A DNA stretch of 64,000 nucleotides from Enhydrobacter sp. (GTDB lineage: Bacteria; Pseudomonadota; Alphaproteobacteria; Reyranellales; Reyranellaceae). Position numbers and translations under genes: made by a program. This document shows, piece after piece, positions 36,644 through 45,571 of this stretch (positions are counted from its first letter, which is position 1; each line of letters opens with the position of its first letter). Below the pieces are notes generated by a model, which was given only the letters and a program-made list of their open reading frames with translations, ran no database searches and was not told the origin of the DNA. The DNA is taken from positions 4,028,473 through 4,092,472 of the forward strand of contig CP075528.1 of the NCBI GenBank assembly GCA_025808875.1, in the 5' to 3' direction.

Positions 36644-39160
36644 TCATTCATTGCGTAACAAGGCCAGCGGCCGCTGCCGCAATGCTGCCAAAGTTCCGGC
36701 CAAACCGAAAGCGAGCGTCAGGACCATCGCGCCGATGGCGACGCCGACGGCGACCGTCGGCAGAAAACTCCACTCCAGCCGCATGAGGCGGCGCACGATG
36801 AGCCAGGCGCCCAGCGTTCCCACCCCGAGGGCGGCGACGGCGGTGGCGAGGCCAAGTGCCGCGAACTCCCAGGCGAAGATGCCCGCGATCCTGGCCCGTG
36901 TGGCGCCGAGAACCTTCATGACGACCGCTTCGTGGACGCGACGACGCTGTGTCGCCAGCATGGCGCCCGCCAGCACCAGCAGGCCGGCAAGGATGCTGAG
37001 CAGCCCGATGACGCGGCTGGCCAACCCGATATTCGCGAGCACCCCGGATGCCGTCTCGATGGCGTCACGGATGCGCACCACCGTGACATTGGGAAAATTG
37101 TCGGTCACGGCCCTGAAGATCGCGTCCTCGGCCTCGGGCGTCGACCTGATCGTGGCAAGGAACGTGTGAGGGGCGCGGTCGAGCACACCAGGCGACAGCA
37201 CGAACACGAAATTGATGGTCAATGTCGTCCATTCGATGCGACGCAGGGAGGCGATACGCGCCTCGATGTCCCGGCCAAGGATGTTGACGGTGATGGTGTC
37301 ACCGACGCCGAGACCAAACGAGTTGGCCAGGTTGGCGTCGAAGGAGACCAGTTGCGGGCCGCGATAGTCGGGCGCCCACCATCGGCCGGCGACGATCTGG
37401 GAACCTTCCGGCGGCGTCGCCGCATAGGTGATGCCGCGGTCGCTCTCGACGGCCCAGCGCGCCTCGGAAGGAACGGCCATCTCGCTCACGGGCTTTCCGC
37501 CGATGCGGGTGATACGTCCGCGCAGCGACGGCACCTTGTCGAGCGCGCCCGCACCGGGGATGCCAGCCAGCGCCTTCTCGAATTCCGGCATTTGACTCGA
37601 CTGGACGTCGACAAAGAAGAAGGCCGGCGCATCCTGCGGGATACGCTGCGTGATCTGTTCGCGCAGATTGCCCTCGACCAACGCCGTGGCCACCAGGACG
37701 GTGAGGCCGAGGCCGAGCGACAGCATGACGATCGGCGTTGGCGCTCCGGGCCGGTGCAGGTTGGCGAGCGCCAGCCGAAGGGCGGCGAACCGCGGCTTGC
37801 CGGCCCGCGCCGCGGCCGCCATGACCAGCCTCGCCAGAAGCGGAAAGGCGATGAACGCGCCGATCGCCCCCAGCACGAACCAGGCGGCGATCCGCCGGTC
37901 CGGGGCGGTCTGCACGGTGAAGCCGGCCAGCACCAGGGCGACGCCGCCGACCACCAGAATGTCGCGCACGGCGAGGCGCTTCCGGTCGACCACGGCGCCG
38001 CGCATCAGGGTCGCGGCAGGCACGGCGCGCGCCCGCACGAGCGGGACCAGGGCGAAGAGCAGCGACACCAGCAGGCCGAACGTCGCCGCGATCGCCAGCG
38101 GCTTGAAATAGAGCGCCACCCGCGCGCGCACCGGCAGTATGTCGCCGACGAGCCCCTGCGCGAGGAAGGGCAGTGCCGCGCCCGCCGCCACGCCGACGGC
38201 GATGCCGACCAGCGCCAGCACGCCGATCTGGACGAGATACGTCGTGAACACCAGGCGCTCCGGGGCACCGAGGCACTTCAGCGTGGCGATCGTGTGAAGG
38301 CGCCCGGCGAGGAAGCTGGCGATCGCGTTGCCCACCCCGACGCCGCCAACGAGCAACGACGCGAGCCCGATCAGGCCGATGAACTGCGTCAGCCGATCCA
38401 GCCAGAATCGGATGCCGCCGCCGGCTTCCGCCAGGCCGCGCAGGCGCCAGCCGGCATCGGGAAAACGCGTCTTGATGTCCTCGATGACCGCGCGATCCGA
38501 CGATCCCGGCGGCAGGCGCAGGCGGTACTCCCAGTTCAGCAGGCTGCCAGGCTGGACCAGCTCCGAATCGGCCAGCGCCGCATACGATGTCATGAGGCGC
38601 GGGCCGAGGCTCGCGAAGGCGTTCAGGCCGCGATCCGGTTCGCGGGCGATGACCGCGCGCACCTCGACGACGGCCTCGCCGACCTTCACCCGATCGCCGA
38701 GCGCGATGTTCATGCGGCGCAATGCCGATTCCTCGACGACGGCGCCCCAAACGCCGCCGCGCTCGGCGAGCGCCTCCGAGAGATGCGTGCCGCCTTGCAG
38801 CTCGATCGCGCCGTAAAGCGGATAGATCGGTTCGACCGCCTTCAATTGAACGAGCGTCGTGCGGCCTTCCGGCCGCTCGGGACGGGCCATGGCGCGGGCA
38901 TCGACCCAGCGCACGAGCTGTCCGCGTCCGCCGAGATAGGCCATCTGTTCGGGGGTGGCCTGCCGATAGAGCAGTGAGATGGCCACGTCGCCGCCCAGGA
39001 TTTCGCGGGCGTCGGCCCGCAGACCTTCCTCGATGGCACGGCTGAACGACAGGATAGCGGCGATCGCCCCGACCCCGAGGGCAAGACAGGCGAGGAACAG
39101 GCGAAAGCCACTCAGTCCGCTGCGCATCTCGCGACGCGCCAGCCGCAGCGCAAGTGTCAT
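36644..39160 (-). CDS. ybbP: ABC transporter permease, YbbP/FtsX type
   Basis: Inner-membrane protein of 838 residues with about ten membrane segments: one near the N-terminus (about 18-38), two FtsX-type blocks of three and a central group. A large periplasmic region lies between them, the layout of YbbP. It forms a mechanotransmission-type ABC complex with the ATPase encoded just upstream, overlapping by ATGA. The order tesA / ybbA-ybbP, with tesA divergent, is the same as in E. coli, which supports a shared role in envelope lipid or lysophospholipid handling. Confidence 0.9.
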   Translation of the reverse strand: MTLALRLARREMRSGLSGFRLFLACLALGVGAIAAILSFSRAIEEGLRADAREILGGDVAISLLYRQATPEQMAYLGGRGQLVRWVDARAMARPERPEGRTTLVQLKAVEPIYPLYGAIELQGGTHLSEALAERGGVWGAVVEESALRRMNIALGDRVKVGEAVVEVRAVIAREPDRGLNAFASLGPRLMTSYAALADSELVQPGSLLNWEYRLRLPPGSSDRAVIEDIKTRFPDAGWRLRGLAEAGGGIRFWLDRLTQFIGLIGLASLLVGGVGVGNAIASFLAGRLHTIATLKCLGAPERLVFTTYLVQIGVLALVGIAVGVAAGAALPFLAQGLVGDILPVRARVALYFKPLAIAATFGLLVSLLFALVPLVRARAVPAATLMRGAVVDRKRLAVRDILVVGGVALVLAGFTVQTAPDRRIAAWFVLGAIGAFIAFPLLARLVMAAAARAGKPRFAALRLALANLHRPGAPTPIVMLSLGLGLTVLVATALVEGNLREQITQRIPQDAPAFFFVDVQSSQMPEFEKALAGIPGAGALDKVPSLRGRITRIGGKPVSEMAVPSEARWAVESDRGITYAATPPEGSQIVAGRWWAPDYRGPQLVSFDANLANSFGLGVGDTITVNILGRDIEARIASLRRIEWTTLTINFVFVLSPGVLDRAPHTFLATIRSTPEAEDAIFRAVTDNFPNVTVVRIRDAIETASGVLANIGLASRVIGLLSILAGLLVLAGAMLATQRRRVHEAVVMKVLGATRARIAGIFAWEFAALGLATAVAALGVGTLGAWLIVRRLMRLEWSFLPTVAVGVAIGAMVLTLAFGLAGTLAALRQRPLALLRNE

Positions 39161-39867
39161 TGCGCGGCCATCGCCGCGGACGTCCGCTCGTCGCCGACGA
39201 CAATGCCGTCGGCGATGCGCAGGATTCGATCGCAGCGCCCGGCCAACGCCATGTCGTGCGTGATCAGGATGAGGGTCGCGCCTTCGGATCGGGCGAGGTC
39301 GAACAGCAGATCCATCACCTGCTTGCCGGTCGCGCCGTCGAGGTTGCCCGTCGGCTCGTCGGCCAGCAGCAGCTTGGGCCTGCCGACGAAGGCGCGTGCC
39401 ACCGCCACTCGCTGCTGCTCACCGCCGGAGAGTTGCGCCGGATAGTGGCCGAGCCGGTGGCCGAGGCCGACACGTTCGAGCGCGCCCTGCGCGAGATCGA
39501 AGGCGTCGCCACGGCCGGCGAACTCGAGCGGCAACGCGACGTTCTCGAGCGCCGTCATGGTCGGGATGAGGTGGAAGCCCTGGAACACGATCCCGAGGTG
39601 ATCGCGCCGCAGCCGGGCTCGCGCGTCGTCGTCCATCGGACCGAGATCCCGGCCCACGACCTCGACGCGGCCCGAGGTCGCCCGCTCGAGCCCGCCTGCG
39701 ACCATCATCAGGCTCGACTTGCCGGCACCCGACGGGCCAACGACGGCGGCGATCTCGCCGGCGACGATTTCGAGCGACACGCCGCGCAGGATATTGACCG
39801 TGCCGGCATCGCTTGCCATGTCGAGGTGAACGTCGCCGAGGCGGACGATGGGCTGAAGGACGGTCAA
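39157..39867 (-). CDS. ybbA: ABC transporter ATP-binding protein, YbbA/LolD type
   Basis: Cytosolic ATPase subunit for the YbbP-type permease. It has 236 residues from a TTG start at 39867 with GGAG 8 nt upstream. Walker A is [10 protein letters not shown], signature LSGGEQQR, Walker [10 protein letters not shown], and the H-loop THDMAL. The frame stays open into the opposite tesA gene, but that N-terminal part has no homology-like pattern and is a shadow. Only 21 bp separate it from the tesA start, so the promoters must lie inside the neighbouring coding sequences. Confidence 0.9.
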   Translation of the reverse strand: MTVLQPIVRLGDVHLDMASDAGTVNILRGVSLEIVAGEIAAVVGPSGAGKSSLMMVAGGLERATSGRVEVVGRDLGPMDDDARARLRRDHLGIVFQGFHLIPTMTALENVALPLEFAGRGDAFDLAQGALERVGLGHRLGHYPAQLSGGEQQRVAVARAFVGRPKLLLADEPTGNLDGATGKQVMDLLFDLARSEGATLILITHDMALAGRCDRILRIADGIVVGDERTSAAMAAQ

Positions 39868-39888
39868 GCGGACTCCGGAAAGGGCGCG

Positions 39889-40566
39889 ATGAAGCTGAGC
39901 AATGGATATGGTGGTTTTGCGGCAGCGGTCAATTCGCTGCTGGTGCTGCTGTTGTGCCTCCTGCCGGTGCATGCACAAAGTGCGCCCGTCAGGATCGCCA
40001 TGCTGGGAGACAGCCTGACGGCGGGCTACGGCCTGCAGCCGAATCAATCGCTTGCCGCGCGTCTGGAGGCGGCGCTGCGGTCACAGAAGCGTGACGTCGT
40101 CGTCCTCAACCATGGTGTCTCCGGCGACACCACCGCGGGCGGCCTCGACCGCGTCGACTGGATGATGGGCGACAAGCCCGACATCGTGCTGGTGGCGCTG
40201 GGCGCCAACGATGCTTTGCGCGGCGTCGATCCGGCCGCAGCGGAGCGCAATCTCGACGGCATCGTCAAACGGCTGAAGGAGGCCGGCGCCACGGTCTGGC
40301 TGGCGGGCATGCTGGCACCCCGCAACTACGGAGCCGACTACGCCAGGGCGTTCGACGGCATCTACAAGCGGTTGTCGGAGAAGTACGACGTGCCGCTCTA
40401 TCCCTTCCTGCTCGACGGCGTGGCGCAGGAACCCGCCCTGAACCAGGCCGACGGCATCCATCCCAATGTCAAGGGCGTGGACACGATCGTCGAACGGATG
40501 CTCCCGTTCGTCACCAGCAACCTCGACGCCCATGCCACGTCTGTTCGTCGCCCTGCCCGTCCCTGA
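39889..40566 (+). CDS. tesA: Arylesterase / lysophospholipase TesA (GDSL family)
   Basis: Secreted SGNH hydrolase with thioesterase, arylesterase and lysophospholipase activities in the family. It has 225 residues from ATG 39889 with a GGAAAGG site. The signal peptide (about 1-32, ending VHAQSA) is followed by block I MLGDSLTAGYG with the catalytic Ser, block III GANDALRG and block V DGIHPN with the Asp-X-X-His pair. It is divergent from ybbA-ybbP as in enterobacteria. Its last 35 bases overlap the next gene. Confidence 0.94.
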   Translation: MKLSNGYGGFAAAVNSLLVLLLCLLPVHAQSAPVRIAMLGDSLTAGYGLQPNQSLAARLEAALRSQKRDVVVLNHGVSGDTTAGGLDRVDWMMGDKPDIVLVALGANDALRGVDPAAAERNLDGIVKRLKEAGATVWLAGMLAPRNYGADYARAFDGIYKRLSEKYDVPLYPFLLDGVAQEPALNQADGIHPNVKGVDTIVERMLPFVTSNLDAHATSVRRPARP

Positions 40567-41077
40567 CGAGATTTCCGCTGCTCTCATGACGTTGCAGTCG
40601 GGCGTGCCCGACGCACGCTGGGTGCCGGCGGAGAATTTCCACGTCACGCTGTGCTTCGCGGGCGACGTTCAGGGCGTCGTCATGCGCGACCTCGAAGAGG
40701 AGCTGGGCGATGTCGCCGGCCCGCGCTTCACGGTAGCGCTCGCCGGCGTCGAGCAGTTCAGCTCGGGCAAGCAACCCAGGGCGCTCGTCGCCCGGGTGGA
40801 GAAGAGCGACCGTCTCGACTGGCTGCAACAGAAGGTGTCGACCGTGGCGCGCAACTGCGGCATCGAGGTCGAACGGCGCAAGTTCCGTCCGCATGTCACG
40901 CTCGCCCGCTTCCCCAACGGTGCCGAGGCCGGCCATCACCTCGCGCAGTTCATGGCGAGCCACGCCCGGTTCCAGGCGGGGCCCTGGGTCGCCGAGCACT
41001 TCTCGCTCTACTCCAGCCGCATCGGTCGCGCCGGTTCGATCTACACCGAAGAGGCGGCCTATACTCTCACCTTCTGA
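40532..41077 (+). CDS. thpR: RNA 2',3'-cyclic phosphodiesterase ThpR
   Basis: 2H-family phosphodiesterase that opens 2',3'-cyclic phosphates at RNA ends. It has 181 residues with the two His-X-Thr motifs, HVTLCFAGD near residue 38 and HVTLARFPNG near 125, at the expected distance. The start ATG lies inside the end of tesA in another frame, so the two are probably translationally linked. It converges on a phosphotriesterase-type gene with a gap of 9 bp. Confidence 0.93.
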   Translation: MPRLFVALPVPDEISAALMTLQSGVPDARWVPAENFHVTLCFAGDVQGVVMRDLEEELGDVAGPRFTVALAGVEQFSSGKQPRALVARVEKSDRLDWLQQKVSTVARNCGIEVERRKFRPHVTLARFPNGAEAGHHLAQFMASHARFQAGPWVAEHFSLYSSRIGRAGSIYTEEAAYTLTF

Positions 41078-41086
41078 AACATCGAT

Positions 41087-42136
41087 CTAGGCGAAGGTCA
41101 GCAGCCGCCTCGGGTTGCGCACCAGGATGCCGTCTATCTCGTCCTCGCTGTAACCGCGCGAGCGCATCATCGGCACGACATTGCGGAAGATATGGCCGTA
41201 GCCGTGACCGCCGAAGCTGGTCAGTCGCGTGCGGTAGCAGATGTCGTGGCTAATGACGATGCGGTCGATATGGCCGTGCTCGATCAAGGCCCGGATCAGC
41301 CCGAGCCGCGTCGCATCGTTGGGCATGTCGATGTCGGACAGCCCGTAGTAGCTCGCCTCCTGGCCGAACAGGTCGAACTCGATGGTGACGCCCGAATCGG
41401 CCAGCCGCAGCAGGCGGGTCTCGTCGAAGATGGTGCGGTCGATATGGCTGATCACCATGCGCTCCGTCGGATGGCTGACGGCACGCGCGAAATCGGCGAC
41501 CTCCTGCGGCTGGTCGGGATGTCGGCCGGGGTGGACGTTGATCGCCGCCCCGGTCTCCGATGCAGCGATGAAGGCCGCACGCATCACTCGCTTCTCGGTT
41601 TCTGTCCATGGCGCCTGGCAGCCGATCTCGCCGATCATGCCGGCGCGCACGTCGGTGCCCCAGGCGCCGTGCAGTATCTGGCCGATCATCTCCTCGGCGA
41701 AATCATCGACGGCGCGACCATGGTTGCGCGGATCCTGGTAGTCGTTGACGTAGTAGCCGCAGCCCATGATCAGATGCACGCCGGTGCCCGCGGCAATGCG
41801 CTGCAAACCCTTCGGATCGGGCGACAGGCCACCGCAGGTCAGCTCGACGATGGCGTCACCGCCCTCGCTCTTCATCGCCTTCACCTCGCGCGTGGCGATG
41901 TCCTCGAGATCGAGCATGTACTTGCGGCCCGCGCGCTTCAGGCCGCGCCCGTAGTTGATCTGCCAGACGTTCTCCAGGGTGATCTCGGGGCCGAGATCGT
42001 TGTCGGAGCGCGTGCCGGGCGGACGAATGTCGCACAGCACATGCTCGTGCATCAGGGTGCGGCCGAGCGTGCCGGGCTCGATCGGACCGAGCACCGTCTG
42101 GACCTTGCCTCTGAGCTCTTGGCGCGTCGTCGACAT
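41087..42136 (-). CDS. Phosphotriesterase family hydrolase
   Basis: Metal-dependent amidohydrolase-superfamily enzyme of 349 residues from ATG 42136. Metal ligands are visible: HEHV (His-X-His) near residue 30, Glu in MIGEIGC at the position of the bridging residue (Glu as in the PHP branch, where true phosphotriesterase has a carboxylated Lys), His in INVHPGRH, His in VISHIDRT and Asp in ISHDICYR. Relatives act as lactonases or esterases, so organophosphate cleavage should not be assumed. It is divergent from the dimethylformamidase-like gene, 37 bp apart. Confidence 0.88.
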   Translation of the reverse strand: MSTTRQELRGKVQTVLGPIEPGTLGRTLMHEHVLCDIRPPGTRSDNDLGPEITLENVWQINYGRGLKRAGRKYMLDLEDIATREVKAMKSEGGDAIVELTCGGLSPDPKGLQRIAAGTGVHLIMGCGYYVNDYQDPRNHGRAVDDFAEEMIGQILHGAWGTDVRAGMIGEIGCQAPWTETEKRVMRAAFIAASETGAAINVHPGRHPDQPQEVADFARAVSHPTERMVISHIDRTIFDETRLLRLADSGVTIEFDLFGQEASYYGLSDIDMPNDATRLGLIRALIEHGHIDRIVISHDICYRTRLTSFGGHGYGHIFRNVVPMMRSRGYSEDEIDGILVRNPRRLLTFA

Positions 42137-42173
42137 TCGGGCGACTATAGCGGCGGTCCATGGGGAGAAAAGC

Positions 42174-44336
42174 GTGACAGCACCGCTCATCGGCTACGCC
42201 GACCGCATCTCGGCTCGCGTCGGCGAAAAAATCGCCTTCAAGGTGTCGAGCGCCGGGCCGGACCCCTTCCAGGCCTCGCTCGTGCGCATCGTGCGCGGCG
42301 ATCCGAATCCCGGCGGCCCGTCCCGCAAGTTCGTGGACCTCTCCGACGTCTTCCACGGGCGGTTCGCCTCGCGCGTCCAACGCGCGCATCCGGGTTCCTA
42401 CGGGCTAATCGAAGGTGCCGCTGCGCTCGCCCGCCACGGCGCGCTGTTCGTCGAAGCCCTGATTTGGCCGACGTTGCCGCAGGACGGCCCCCAATCGGTG
42501 ATCTCTCGCCGCGATGCGGCGAGCGGCGCCGGGTTCTCGCTGGTGCTGACGCCCGACGGCATGACCTTCGAGACCGGGTCGGCGCGGGTGACGGTCGGCA
42601 AGCCATTGCGCGCCCACGCCTGGTATCGCGTCTGGGCGAGCGCCGATCCGGCAACCGGGGTCCTGCGCGTCGGACAGCAGCCGCTCAGGCGCGCCCACGC
42701 GATCGACGACGAAGGCGAGGTGACGCTAACCGCGCCGGGAATGGCGATCGACGCGGCACGACCGATCCTGATCGCCGCCGAGGAAGCCGCCGATCGTCCG
42801 GCGCATCGCTGTTTCAACGGCAAGATCGAAGCACCATCGATCGCCGGCATCGCCGCCTGGGACTTCTCGCGCGGCATCGATTCGATGGAGATCGAGGACA
42901 CTGGGCCCAACGGCCTGCACGGCAGGCTGGTCAACCTGCCGACACGCGCCATGAAGGGAGCCGCATGGAACGGGAAGGAGCGCGACTGGACCAAGGCGCC
43001 GCACCACTACGCCGCCATCCATTTCCACGACGACGACCTGCACGATTGCGGCTGGACCGACGACTTCGCATTCACCGTGCCGAAGGAGCTGCCAAGCGGC
43101 GCCTACGGCATGGCGCTCGCCTGCGGGCCGCATCGCGACATCATTCCCTTCTTCGTCCCGCCGCCGCGCGGCGAGGCGACGTCCAAGGTCTGCTACCTCG
43201 CTTCGACCTTCACTTATCAGGTCTATTCCAACTTCTCGCGCGGCGTATTCGACGACGCCTTCCGCAGCCGCGTCGCCGACTGGAAGGCATTCCCTCACAA
43301 TCCCGACGACCACAGGGACTACGGTTTGGCGACCTACAACCACCACCGCGACGGTTCGGGTGTCGCCTATTCCTCGATGCTGCGGCCGCTCCTGACCTGG
43401 CGTCCCGACTTCCTCTCGTTCAACGACGCAGCGGGTTCGGGGCTGCGCCACCTGCCGGCCGACACCCATTTGACGGGCTGGCTCGATCGCATGGGCATCG
43501 AGTTCGACGTCGTCACCGATCACGATCTCGACGACGAAGGCGCGGCGCTGCTTGCGCCCTACAAGGTCGTCGTGACCGGCTCGCATCCGGAGTACCACAC
43601 GGCGGCGACGCTCGATGCGCTGCAGACCTACACCGAGACCGGCGGCCGGCTGATGTATCTCGGCGGCAACGGCTTCTACTGGCGCGTCGCGCGCACGCCC
43701 AAGGTGCCGGGCGCGATCGAAGTCCGCCGCACCGAAGGCGGCATTCGCACCTGGGCGGCCGAGCCCGGCGAATATTACCACGCCTTCGACGGCGCCTATG
43801 GCGGTCTGTGGCGGCGCTCCGACAGGCCGCCCAACCTGCTGGCGGGAATCGGATTCTCCAGCCAGGGCACCTTCGTGGGCGATTCCTACCGAAGGGCGCC
43901 GGCGTCGCGCGACAATCGCCACGCCTGGATCTTCGAAGGCGTCAGGGACGAACTGTTCGGCGGCTACGGCTTCTCGGGCGGCGGCGCGGCGGGGTTCGAG
44001 CTCGACCGGCTCGACCATCGCCTGGGCAGCCCGCACAACACAGTCGTGCTGGCGACGTCGGAAGGCCATGATCGTCGGAACTTCGTCGTCGTCCACGAGG
44101 AGCGGCTGGGCTTCACCACGACGATTCCGGGTGAAACCTTGGAGCAGTTGATCCGCGCCGACATGGTCTATGTCGAGAAGCCCGCGGCGGGCGCCGTATT
44201 CTCGGTCGGCTCGATCACCTATTGCGGCAGCCTGCCGCACAACGACTTCGACAACGACGTGTCGCGGCTGACCTTCAACGTGCTCAACCGGCTGGGCGAA
44301 CTTGGAGCGACATGGCCTTTTCGGCTGCCGGCCTGA
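42174..44336 (+). CDS. N,N-dimethylformamidase large (beta) subunit-like protein
   Basis: 720-residue protein from a GTG start (GGGGAGA 6 nt upstream) resembling the large subunit of dimethylformamidase, a mononuclear-iron amidase that splits DMF to dimethylamine and formate. It has an N-terminal region, a concanavalin-like module (about 85-260, ending IAAWDFSRGIDS) and a C-terminal Rossmann-like catalytic region. The HPE triplet (His471, Glu473) in TGSHPEYHT and Tyr348 in FTYQVYSN fit the iron-site pattern as I recall it. No small-subunit gene of about 130 residues is next to it, so the substrate may differ. Confidence 0.82.
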   Translation: MTAPLIGYADRISARVGEKIAFKVSSAGPDPFQASLVRIVRGDPNPGGPSRKFVDLSDVFHGRFASRVQRAHPGSYGLIEGAAALARHGALFVEALIWPTLPQDGPQSVISRRDAASGAGFSLVLTPDGMTFETGSARVTVGKPLRAHAWYRVWASADPATGVLRVGQQPLRRAHAIDDEGEVTLTAPGMAIDAARPILIAAEEAADRPAHRCFNGKIEAPSIAGIAAWDFSRGIDSMEIEDTGPNGLHGRLVNLPTRAMKGAAWNGKERDWTKAPHHYAAIHFHDDDLHDCGWTDDFAFTVPKELPSGAYGMALACGPHRDIIPFFVPPPRGEATSKVCYLASTFTYQVYSNFSRGVFDDAFRSRVADWKAFPHNPDDHRDYGLATYNHHRDGSGVAYSSMLRPLLTWRPDFLSFNDAAGSGLRHLPADTHLTGWLDRMGIEFDVVTDHDLDDEGAALLAPYKVVVTGSHPEYHTAATLDALQTYTETGGRLMYLGGNGFYWRVARTPKVPGAIEVRRTEGGIRTWAAEPGEYYHAFDGAYGGLWRRSDRPPNLLAGIGFSSQGTFVGDSYRRAPASRDNRHAWIFEGVRDELFGGYGFSGGGAAGFELDRLDHRLGSPHNTVVLATSEGHDRRNFVVVHEERLGFTTTIPGETLEQLIRADMVYVEKPAAGAVFSVGSITYCGSLPHNDFDNDVSRLTFNVLNRLGELGATWPFRLPA

Positions 44337-44793
44337 GCATCTCGAGCAGGCCGTTGCAACCCGACTCGATCAGGTCGAGGGCCCGCTCGTAGCCCGTGGC
44401 CGGCCCGCCGTACGGATCGGCCACTTCCGCGACGCCGATATGGGGCGCGAAGCGCATGAACATCTGCGGCCGATCCATTTTGCCGCGCGGCGCGATCCAG
44501 CGCATCGCCGCGAGATGCGTCTTGTCCATGGCGAGCGGAAAGTCGAAGCGGTCGAGATCCTCGTTCGCGAGAAGCCGGGCACGATGGTCGGATATGTCGT
44601 AGCCACGCCGCGCGGTGGTCTCGCGCGCGAGCAACGAGGCCGGTTGCCCGACATGCCCGTCGAACGTGCCGGCGGAATCGATGTCGAACACGTCGGCGTA
44701 GCCTGCCCGGCGCACCAGCGTGCGAAAGACGCCCTTCGCCATGGGCGAGCGGCAAATGTTCGCCGTGCAGACGAAGAGGACACCGATGGTCAT
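44284..44793 (-). CDS. Low molecular weight protein tyrosine phosphatase
   Basis: Cytosolic phosphatase of 169 residues from ATG 44793. The P-loop is CTANICRS with Cys9 and Arg15, and the general-acid loop is DPYGG. Bacterial members control capsule or polysaccharide kinases, or are related to arsenate reductases. The C-terminal 53 bp overlap the 3' end of the convergent dimethylformamidase-like gene. It is divergent from the sirtuin, 35 bp away. Confidence 0.92.
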   Translation of the reverse strand: MTIGVLFVCTANICRSPMAKGVFRTLVRRAGYADVFDIDSAGTFDGHVGQPASLLARETTARRGYDISDHRARLLANEDLDRFDFPLAMDKTHLAAMRWIAPRGKMDRPQMFMRFAPHIGVAEVADPYGGPATGYERALDLIESGCNGLLEMLRPAAEKAMSLQVRPAG

Positions 44794-44828
44794 GGTCCGC
44801 GAGCCTAGCACAGGGTTAGATTGGGAAC

Positions 44829-45563
44829 ATGCACCAGGATTTCTTTCCCGCCGGGATCGTCGTGCTGACCGGCGCCGGCATCTCCAAGGAAAGCGGCATC
44901 GACACCTTCCGCGACAAGGACGGGCTGTGGGCGCGCGTCGACCTCGAGGAGGTCGCCACCATCGAGGCGTGGCACCGCGACAAGAAGAAGGTGCTCGACT
45001 TCTACAACGACACCCGCCGTGCCTTCCGCGCGGCCCATATCGAGCCGAACGCGGCGCATCGCGCCCTGGCGCGCCTGGAGCGCGAGTACCAGGGCGAGGT
45101 CACCATCGTCACCCAGAACATCGACCCGCTGCACGAGATGGCGGGCTCCCGGAAAGTGCTGCATATGCACGGCCGGGACGGCGAGATCCGCTGCATGACG
45201 TGCGGCACGGTCAGCGAGTCCGACGCCGACCTGACGCCGCGATCCACCTGCACCAATTGCGGTGCCGTGGGCGAGCTGCGTCCCAACATCGTCTGGTTCG
45301 GCGAGATGCCGCAGCACATGGACGAGATCTACCAGATCATCGATCGCTGCGGACTCTTCGTGTCCATCGGCACGTCGGGCAACGTCTATCCCGCCGCGGG
45401 TTTCGTGCTGCAGGCGCGCCGCCGCGCTCGCGCCCATACAGTCGAGCTCAATCTCGAACCGACCGACAACGAGCCGCTATTCCAGGAACGCATCTACGGT
45501 CCCGCCACGCAGGTCGTGCCGCCGTTCGTTGCGCGCTTGCTCGAGCAGGGCTGGAGGCAATAG
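44829..45563 (+). CDS. cobB: Sir2 family NAD-dependent protein deacylase
   Basis: Removes acetyl or acyl groups from protein lysines using NAD; in bacteria it often reactivates acyl-CoA synthetases. It has 244 residues with the NAD motif GAGISKESGIDTFR at the N-terminus, TQNIDPLH (usually TQNIDGLH), catalytic His in LHMHGRDG and the zinc site CMTCG...CTNCG. NIVWFGEMP and SIGTSGNVYPAAGF complete the Rossmann part. It starts a pair with the acyl-CoA dehydrogenase 8 bp downstream. Confidence 0.95.
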   Translation: MHQDFFPAGIVVLTGAGISKESGIDTFRDKDGLWARVDLEEVATIEAWHRDKKKVLDFYNDTRRAFRAAHIEPNAAHRALARLEREYQGEVTIVTQNIDPLHEMAGSRKVLHMHGRDGEIRCMTCGTVSESDADLTPRSTCTNCGAVGELRPNIVWFGEMPQHMDEIYQIIDRCGLFVSIGTSGNVYPAAGFVLQARRRARAHTVELNLEPTDNEPLFQERIYGPATQVVPPFVARLLEQGWRQ

Positions 45564-45571
45564 GAGAAAGC

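Noticed and set aside
41192-44071. Very long rightward frame (over 950 codons) antisense to the phosphotriesterase gene and running into the dimethylformamidase gene
   Set aside because: It has no domain pattern, is rich in Arg, Ala and Gly, and is explained by high GC codon bias opposite real genes.
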